From assembly GCF_001634625.1 (NCBI RefSeq), contig NZ_LRSE01000001.1, forward strand, positions 1-64,000: a stretch of DNA of 64,000 bases, given 5' to 3'. Both the position numbers and the translations under genes were made by a program. How positions within the stretch are numbered: position 1 is the stretch's first letter; each line of letters starts with the position of its first letter. The notes under the pieces were generated by a model. The model was not told the DNA's origin. It saw only the letters and a program-made list of their open reading frames with translations, and searched no databases. Shown here piece by piece: positions 57,099 through 64,000 of the stretch. Source of the stretch: Croceicoccus bisphenolivorans (GTDB taxonomy: Bacteria; Pseudomonadota; Alphaproteobacteria; Sphingomonadales; Sphingomonadaceae).

Positions 57099-58355
57099 AT
57101 GACGGAACAACTGCGGGAACCGCAAGTCACTGCAAGCCATGGCAGAATTGCCTTATTGGACCTTGCGCGCGGATTTGCCGTGCTCGGCATACTTGTCATC
57201 AACGTCACCACGATGTCAGGCCCCGGCCTCGCATCGATGACGCCCGACTGGCACGGCCACGCCGCGCCGCGCGACTGGGCGGCGTTCCTGTTCGCGTGGC
57301 TGTTTTTCGAAGGAAAGATGCGTGCGATCTTCGCCACGCTGTTCGGGGCGAGCCTCGCCTTGTTCCTCGATCGCGGTGACGAACATCGCCGGACACTGGA
57401 ACAAGTGCGACGCCTGCTCTGGCTGGCCGTATTTGGGTACCTGCACTTCCTGCTGTTCTGGTGGGGCGATATCCTGTTCACTTATGCCATCGCAGGCATG
57501 ATAGCGCTTCTGTTCAAGGACATGGCGCCGTTTCGCCTGATCGGGCTCGGCATTGCGATGTTTGTGTTCGTGGCAATCGGCGCCGCGGCGGAAGTTTGGT
57601 GGATGCTCAGCCTTTCTCGCGACGTCATCGCCGGCACCGCGTCTCCGGAAGGTGTCGCGACGATTCAGGCTTTCGAGCAGGGACTGATGGTCAAGGCCGA
57701 TGCCAAGATGGCCGAATATGCGATGGGTTTCGGGCAAGCCATCACCTATCGCATCACCGAAGATCCGGCCTATCCGTTCGCATTGGCAAGTATGGCGGTG
57801 CTGGAAGCACTGCCGCTGATGCTGTGCGGCATGGGGCTGGCGCGGTCGGGCTTTTTCGCCGGAGAATGGTCGCGACGGGCAATGTGGACAATCGCGCTGT
57901 CGGGCGCTGCGGTCGGGCTGGTGTGGTATGGCGCGATGTTCGCTTACGAAGCGTCGCAGGGCTTCGCGCTGACACCCGTGGCATGGATGGCCTATCGCTT
58001 CGGCATGATCGGGCGGTTGGCGATGGCGGGCAGCTATCTCGCGCTGATCGTCCTGTTCGGCACTGCGATCCTGCACACGGACATGGGGCGCAGGATCGCC
58101 TCTGCCGGGCGAATGGCGTTCAGCAACTACATCGGGATGACGGTTCTGATGACTTTCCTGTTCCACGGCTGGGGCCTCGGCCTTGGCGGGCGGGAGTACG
58201 GGCATGCCACACTCATGCTTTTCGTCGTTCTCGGTTGGATCGTGATGCTTGGCTGGTCTGCACCGTGGCTTCGCCGATTCGGTATCGGACCATTGGAACT
58301 CGCGTGGCGAACGCTTTCCGGAATGGGCATCCGCAGGGCGCATCCTGCACGCTGA
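57099..58355 (+). CDS. DUF418 domain membrane protein
   Basis: A 418-aa polytopic protein. After GRIALLDLARGFAVLGILVINVT it has about 8-10 hydrophobic segments, and in the C-terminal half the DUF418 blocks RMAFSNYIGMTVLMTFLFHGWG and GRLAMAGSYLALIVL. Members are putative transporters (YeiB type) of unknown substrate. The start at 57099 has an AAGGCG Shine-Dalgarno; a GTG at 57075 is the alternative. Confidence 0.85.
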   Translation: MTEQLREPQVTASHGRIALLDLARGFAVLGILVINVTTMSGPGLASMTPDWHGHAAPRDWAAFLFAWLFFEGKMRAIFATLFGASLALFLDRGDEHRRTLEQVRRLLWLAVFGYLHFLLFWWGDILFTYAIAGMIALLFKDMAPFRLIGLGIAMFVFVAIGAAAEVWWMLSLSRDVIAGTASPEGVATIQAFEQGLMVKADAKMAEYAMGFGQAITYRITEDPAYPFALASMAVLEALPLMLCGMGLARSGFFAGEWSRRAMWTIALSGAAVGLVWYGAMFAYEASQGFALTPVAWMAYRFGMIGRLAMAGSYLALIVLFGTAILHTDMGRRIASAGRMAFSNYIGMTVLMTFLFHGWGLGLGGREYGHATLMLFVVLGWIVMLGWSAPWLRRFGIGPLELAWRTLSGMGIRRAHPAR

Positions 58356-58383
58356 ACACCCCAGTCAACGCACCATTTGCTTT

Positions 58384-58400
58384 TGCAAGCAATTCGCATT
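58384..58400 (+). promoter_or_regulatory. Fur-like box upstream of bfd
   Basis: TGCAAGCAATTCGCATT matches the TGC-N9-GCA framework of Fur boxes. It lies about 40 bp before the bfd ATG. Iron-dependent repression would fit a bacterioferritin-associated ferredoxin and bacterioferritin downstream. Confidence 0.45.
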
Positions 58401-58438
58401 AACAATTATGGCGAGCCAGCAAGAGGGTCGATTCGCCA

Positions 58439-58615
58439 ATGTATCTTTGCATCTGCAATGCCATCCGGGAAAAGGACTTCCGCGCCCTGGCCCCTGTCTG
58501 CGGCGGCGATGCGGAGGCGATCTATCGCGAGCTTGGCCACCAGCCCCAGTGCCGCCAGTGTCTAGACGAAGCGGAAGACATCCTTGCCGAACTGGGATGC
58601 GCCGCAGCAGCGTAA
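58439..58615 (+). CDS. bfd: Bacterioferritin-associated ferredoxin
   Basis: A 58-aa [2Fe-2S] protein, MYLCICNAIREKDF...QCRQCLDEAEDILAELG. Cys4, Cys6, Cys38 and Cys41 are the cluster ligands in the Bfd order C-x-C...C-x2-C. It supplies electrons to release iron from bacterioferritin, whose gene starts 97 bp later. A Fur-like box lies 38 bp upstream. The stop is at 58613-58615; this gene is short and easily missed. Confidence 0.9.
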   Translation: MYLCICNAIREKDFRALAPVCGGDAEAIYRELGHQPQCRQCLDEAEDILAELGCAAAA

Positions 58616-58711
58616 CATTCTGCGCTTACGACACATTCGCAACAGGCCTTTTTCCTTGCACCCGTTCCATCACGGTCGCATCGTCAACGGGTCAGCAAGC
58701 GGAGACAGGCA

Positions 58712-59194
58712 ATGAAGGGTGACGCCAAGGTCATCGAGTTCCTCAACAAGGCACTCACCAACGAATTGACGGCGGTAAACCAGTACTGGCTGCATTACCG
58801 CATGCTCGACAACTGGGGCGTGGCAAAGCTCGCCGATTTCGAACGGCACGAATCCATCGACGAGATGAAGCACGCCGACAAGCTGGCCGACCGCATCCTG
58901 TTCCTCGACGGGCTGCCCAATTTCCAGCAGATCGGGAAGCTGAAGATCGGCGAGAATGTCGAGGAAATCCTGAAATCCGATCTCGCGCTGGAGGAAGAGG
59001 CGATCCCCCTGCTGCGCGATGCGATCGCCCACTGCGAAACGGTGCGCGACTATGTCAGCCGCGACCTGTTCACCGAAATCCTCGACAACGAGGAAGAGCA
59101 CGTCGACCATCTGGAAAAGCAGTTCGACCTGATCGAGCGCATGGGGCTGGAAAACTACATCCAGCTCAATTCGAAGTCGGTCGGCGACGAATAA
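58712..59194 (+). CDS. bfr: Bacterioferritin
   Basis: A 160-aa haem-containing iron store forming 24-mers. Ferroxidase residues are Glu18, Glu51, His54, Glu94, Glu127 and His130 (positions as read in the sequence), and haem-ligand Met52 lies in [13 protein letters not shown]. The N-terminal [31 protein letters not shown] is typical. It stores Fe(III) and pairs with Bfd for release. It is preceded by GGAGACAGGCA. It is convergent with the response regulator gene. Confidence 0.97.
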   Translation: MKGDAKVIEFLNKALTNELTAVNQYWLHYRMLDNWGVAKLADFERHESIDEMKHADKLADRILFLDGLPNFQQIGKLKIGENVEEILKSDLALEEEAIPLLRDAIAHCETVRDYVSRDLFTEILDNEEEHVDHLEKQFDLIERMGLENYIQLNSKSVGDE

Positions 59195-59197
59195 AGG

Positions 59198-59833
59198 TTA
59201 GACGGCGGACGGGCTGGCCGCGTCCAGTTCCTTCGCGATCAGCACGGCCTGGGTCCGGTTCACCACGCCAAGGCGGCGGAAGATGGCAGTCATGTGCGCC
59301 TTCACCGTCGCTTCGGAAATATCCATTTCGTGGGCGATCTGCTTGTTCAGTTTCCCTTCGGAAACCAGCGTCAGGATTCGGCGCTGCGCGGGTGTAAGGC
59401 GGGCCATCTTCTCGATCGAGCTGGCCGCCTCTTCATCGGCTTCGCCGGCATCGGGAAACCAGACATCGCCCTCCGCAACGGCGCCAAGCGCCTCACGCAT
59501 TTGCGGCAGCGGCGTGCTTTTCGGGATGAAAGCCGCTGCACCTAGTTCCTGCGCGCCGCGCAGGATGCGCGCCTCCTCGCTCGCCGACACGATGACGACG
59601 GGGATCGCGGGAAAGTCCTGACGGAACGCCATCAGCGTTTGCAGCCCCGCCGAATCGGCCATGTGCAGATCCAGCGTCAGGAGATCGACGCCGCCTTTCA
59701 CGGCTTCGGCGCGGGCGGAGGCGGCATCGGCCACCTCCACAATCTCGCGCCCCGGCCACGATTGTTCGACACATCCGCGCACCGCCGCGCGAAGCAGCGG
59801 ATGATCGTCGGCGATGACAACACGGCCAGCCAT
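59198..59833 (-). CDS. LuxR/NarL-family response regulator
   Basis: A 211-aa response regulator with receiver Asp55 in LLTLDLHMAD, the acidic DDH pocket at 9-11, and a C-terminal LuxR helix-turn-helix LTPAQRRILTLVSEGKLNKQIAHEMDISEATVKAHM. It lies 10 bp past the acs stop on the same strand and is likely co-transcribed with acs, or regulates it, as LuxR-type regulators do in other proteobacteria. No histidine kinase lies adjacent. A GTG start at 59842 is the alternative. Confidence 0.9.
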   Translation of the reverse strand: MAGRVVIADDHPLLRAAVRGCVEQSWPGREIVEVADAASARAEAVKGGVDLLTLDLHMADSAGLQTLMAFRQDFPAIPVVIVSASEEARILRGAQELGAAAFIPKSTPLPQMREALGAVAEGDVWFPDAGEADEEAASSIEKMARLTPAQRRILTLVSEGKLNKQIAHEMDISEATVKAHMTAIFRRLGVVNRTQAVLIAKELDAASPSAV

Positions 59834-59843
59834 GGACCGCACT

Positions 59844-61796
<1,953 letters not shown>

Positions 61797-61896
61797 ATGA
61801 CTCCCCCGATGGTTCGGTGCGTGGCCTGCATTTTGCTGCAAGCGCGAAATATGTCTGGTTTACGTAACGCCTGGCGGTCGTCCGCGCTTCTCGACA

Positions 61897-61920
61897 TTAG
61901 TCTTATGACCTTAGTCTTAT
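61897..61920. promoter_or_regulatory. Tandem direct repeat TTAGTCTTAT in the acs/porin promoter region
   Basis: Two copies of TTAGTCTTAT start at 61897 and 61911, a 14-bp period. They lie about 100 bp from the acs start and about 80 bp from the porin start. A TTACGTAA palindrome lies at 61860-61867. The repeat is a plausible activator site, perhaps for the LuxR-type regulator encoded beside acs. Confidence 0.4.
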
Positions 61921-61999
61921 AGACGTATTGCCGATAGAGCGATCTCGCCGAAACTGCGATTTTTCTCCCTGCAACCACGACAGATGGGGAGGGGATGAA

Positions 62000-63397
62000 A
62001 TGAAAGGCTGTTTCCGCAAATTTGGTGCCCACAAGGCCATTGCCGCAAGCCTGCTTGCCGCCACCGCGCTGGTGCCGGCAAGTGCCCATGCGCAGGCTTC
62101 GGTTGAAGACAGGCTCGACCGGCTGGAGGCGATGATCAAGGCGCTGGAAGCCCGCATGGATGCGCAGGCTCCCACCGCCGACGACGCCGCGGCAGTCACC
62201 GAAATGCGCGCCGCAGTGGCCGAAACCCGCGCCGTCGCCACGAAGCAGACGGAACTGGAAACGCGTGTCGCCGCAGTAGAGGCATCCGACAAGTCCGGCT
62301 TCCGTATCGGCGACACCACATTCAAGATCGGCGGTTACGTCAAGCTCGATGCCATTTCCCAGCGCACCAGCGCCGGCCAGTTCGCGAACGACAATATCGT
62401 GCGCGACTTCCTGATCCCGAGCACGATCCCGGTCGGCACCGGCGATTCTTCCGGCTGGGATACGGAGCTGAGCGCACGCCAGACGCGTTTCAACATCTCC
62501 ACATCAACCCCGGTGATGGGCAAACCGCTCAATTCGATGATCGAGATGGATTTCATGGTCACGCCCGGCGATGGCGAACGGACGACCAATTCCTATACAC
62601 CGCGCATCCGCCATGCCTTCCTTACGTATGACGGCTGGACCGTGGGCCAGACCTGGTCGACTTTCTTCAACGTGGGCGCCCTGCCCGATTCGGTCGATTT
62701 CATCGGCACCACGCCGGGGACGATCTTCATCCGCCAGCCGCTGGTCCGCTATACTACGAAGAGCGGTTTCTCCATCGCGGTGGAGAACCCGGAAGCGACG
62801 ATCACCACCGCATCTGGCGGCCGCGTGACGCCGGGCGACGATGCCCTGCCCGATGTCGTGCTGCGCTATGACAAGAAGGTCGGGAAAAGCGCCTTTTCCA
62901 TCGCCGCGATCGGTCGCCAGCTAAAAGTGACGGACGACGACTTCGCCCTCGGATCGGACAGCGTCATCGGTTACGGCGTATCGGCATCGGGCAAGATCGG
63001 CATTGGCGAAAGCGACGACTTCCGCTTCATGGTCAACGCCGGCGAAGGGCTTGGCCGCTATGTCGGGCTCAACATCGTGAACGGTGCGGCCATCGACATG
63101 TCGACCGGCAAGCTGGACGCGATTGCCAGCTATTCAGGCTTCGGTGCTTTCCGCCACGTGTGGAACGAGAAGACGCGATCGACCATCGCCGGCAGTTATT
63201 TCAAGGCGGACAACCCCACGGACCTGACCGGTACATCGCCGACAGATACCGTCTGGAACGCCTTTGCGAACATCATCTACTCGCCCGTTCCCAAGCTCGA
63301 TGTCGGTGTGGAATACATGTATGCCGAACGGGAGAACGAGGCCGGCGCAGACGGCAACATGCAAAAGGTGCAGGTGTCGGCGAAGTACAGCTTCTAG
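62000..63397 (+). CDS. DcaP-like trimeric outer-membrane porin
   Basis: A 465-aa porin. The signal peptide (MKGCFRKFGAHKAIAASLLAATALVPASAHAQA) is followed by a coiled coil (SVEDRLDRLEAMIKALEARMDAQ) and a beta-barrel with Gly-Tyr-rich strands (FRIGDTTFKIGGYVKLDAIS). It ends in the aromatic C-terminus KVQVSAKYSF, typical of an outer-membrane barrel. The DcaP family takes up dicarboxylates and other organic acids. The position beside acs and an acyl-CoA synthetase fits an uptake role for short-chain acids; the substrate is inferred. Confidence 0.87.
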   Translation: MKGCFRKFGAHKAIAASLLAATALVPASAHAQASVEDRLDRLEAMIKALEARMDAQAPTADDAAAVTEMRAAVAETRAVATKQTELETRVAAVEASDKSGFRIGDTTFKIGGYVKLDAISQRTSAGQFANDNIVRDFLIPSTIPVGTGDSSGWDTELSARQTRFNISTSTPVMGKPLNSMIEMDFMVTPGDGERTTNSYTPRIRHAFLTYDGWTVGQTWSTFFNVGALPDSVDFIGTTPGTIFIRQPLVRYTTKSGFSIAVENPEATITTASGGRVTPGDDALPDVVLRYDKKVGKSAFSIAAIGRQLKVTDDDFALGSDSVIGYGVSASGKIGIGESDDFRFMVNAGEGLGRYVGLNIVNGAAIDMSTGKLDAIASYSGFGAFRHVWNEKTRSTIAGSYFKADNPTDLTGTSPTDTVWNAFANIIYSPVPKLDVGVEYMYAERENEAGADGNMQKVQVSAKYSF

Positions 63398-63447
63398 GGT
63401 GTCATGAACCGGGCGGAGGGACTGCTGCCTGTGCCATGCTACACCCC

Positions 63448-63474
63448 GGGGGCGTTCGATTGCCGGACGCCCCC
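63448..63474 (+). terminator. Hairpin after the porin gene
   Basis: Arms GGGGGCGTT / GGACGCCCCC-like with an 8-nt loop lie about 50 bp past the porin stop. No T-tract follows, so this may be a weak or factor-dependent terminator. Confidence 0.4.
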
Positions 63475-63520
63475 ACTACCGTTCGAACGATGTTTGTTGA
63501 CGCGTTGATGGAGAGACCAA

Positions 63521-64000
63521 TTGGGATACGCCAAGGCTTTCGAAACCTCAGACCGCGACCCGCAGGGCTTCTGGCTGGACGTCGCGAATACGCTGGAATG
63601 GAACGAAGCGCCGACCATCGCCCATGACGCGACCACCGACGCATGGTTTCCCGATGGCAAGCTCAACACTTGCGCCAATGCGGTCGACCGCCACGTCGCG
63701 GCGGGGCGCGGATCGCAAGCCGCTGTTATCTACGAAAGTCCGATCACGGGCCGCTCTGCCACCTACACCTACATCGACCTGCTGGAGCGGGTGTCGCGCA
63801 CGGCAGGGATGCTGACCGAAGCGGGCGTGAAGACCGGCGACCGTGTCGTCATCTACATGCCGATGGTGCCCGAAGCGGTTTTCGGCATGCTTGCCTGCGC
63901 ACGCATCGGCGCGATCCATTCGGTGGTGTTCGGCGGGTTCGCCGCGCCGGAACTCGCCAAGCGCATCGACGATTGCAAACCTGCTGCTGTGCTGTCGGCG
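63521..64000 (+). CDS. prpE: Acyl-CoA synthetase, propionyl-CoA synthetase type (3' end cut by window)
   Basis: The first 160 codons of an AMP-forming ligase. The start is TTG at 63521 with GGAGAGACC upstream. The opening GYAKAFETSDRDPQGFWLDVA and [40 protein letters not shown] match the PrpE/Acs family; the arrangement with WNEAPT and WFPDGKLNTCANAVDRHV is PrpE-like. The ATP-binding motifs lie off the window, so the acyl specificity is tentative. Confidence 0.8.
   Translation, partial: MGYAKAFETSDRDPQGFWLDVANTLEWNEAPTIAHDATTDAWFPDGKLNTCANAVDRHVAAGRGSQAAVIYESPITGRSATYTYIDLLERVSRTAGMLTEAGVKTGDRVVIYMPMVPEAVFGMLACARIGAIHSVVFGGFAAPELAKRIDDCKPAAVLSA

Overview
The window is a 64 kb chromosomal segment of a GC-rich alphaproteobacterium, most likely a member of the Sphingomonadales. 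The grounds are the gene order pckA / chvI-chvG-hprK-rapZ-EIIA-HPr, the parA-like / hypothetical / SPOR-domain trio, a J-domain gene beside bolA and near cobS, a DcaP-like porin beside acs, and a sphingan-style exopolysaccharide locus. I see no rRNA, tRNA, CRISPR array, insertion sequence or prophage block. Genus-level placement is not possible from this sequence alone.

Layout. (1) 1-9.0 kb, minus strand: a P-II protein behind a near-consensus sigma-54 promoter, an EEP-family hydrolase, a PPOX-family flavoprotein, prfC, an SDR dehydrogenase, an aldose-1-epimerase-like protein and pheST. (2) 8.6-9.0 kb: a 466-bp gap holding two tandem imperfect palindromes, a plus-strand terminator with no known gene in front of it (small-RNA candidate), and the bidirectional pckA terminator. 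(3) 9-16.3 kb: pckA, divergent from the ChvI/ChvG two-component system and an incomplete PTS (HPr kinase, RapZ, mannose-type EIIA, HPr), then an RNA methyltransferase. (4) 16.3-21.8 kb: rmuC, def and recR (minus), fmt and truA (plus), and a dodecin whose ribosome-binding site is locked in a perfect 12-bp hairpin. (5) 21.8-29.7 kb: cobS, then an HxlR-type regulator divergent from a tight nine-gene plus-strand run of glyoxalase-fold (VOC), GST-like, DUF1428, SRPBCC and GFA proteins, then a J-domain gene and bolA. In related bacteria the J-domain and cobS genes are usually close together, so the run looks like an insertion.

(6) 29.7-45.7 kb: an exopolysaccharide locus. It holds a Wzx-like flippase, three GT4-type glycosyltransferases, a Wzy-like polymerase, an unknown secreted or anchored protein, a Wzc/GumC-type tyrosine autokinase, a Wza-type lipoprotein, an O-antigen-ligase-like protein, a small exported protein, a hexapeptide acetyltransferase and the priming sugar-phosphate transferase. 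Inside it sits a two-gene unit resembling the head-spike base and spike fibre of phage or gene transfer agents (33.3-35.0 kb), with no other virion gene nearby. This is the most unusual part of the window.

(7) 45.9-59.2 kb: pirin, hisG-hisD-DUF1993-nusB-thiL, a K+-independent H+-pyrophosphatase, a TesB-type thioesterase, the SPOR / hypothetical / ParA-like operon, a DUF418 membrane protein, and bfd-bfr behind a Fur-like box. (8) 59.2-64.0 kb: a LuxR-type response regulator just downstream of acs, a divergent DcaP-like porin with a tandem repeat in the shared promoter region, and the start of a second acyl-CoA (propionyl-CoA type) synthetase cut by the window edge.
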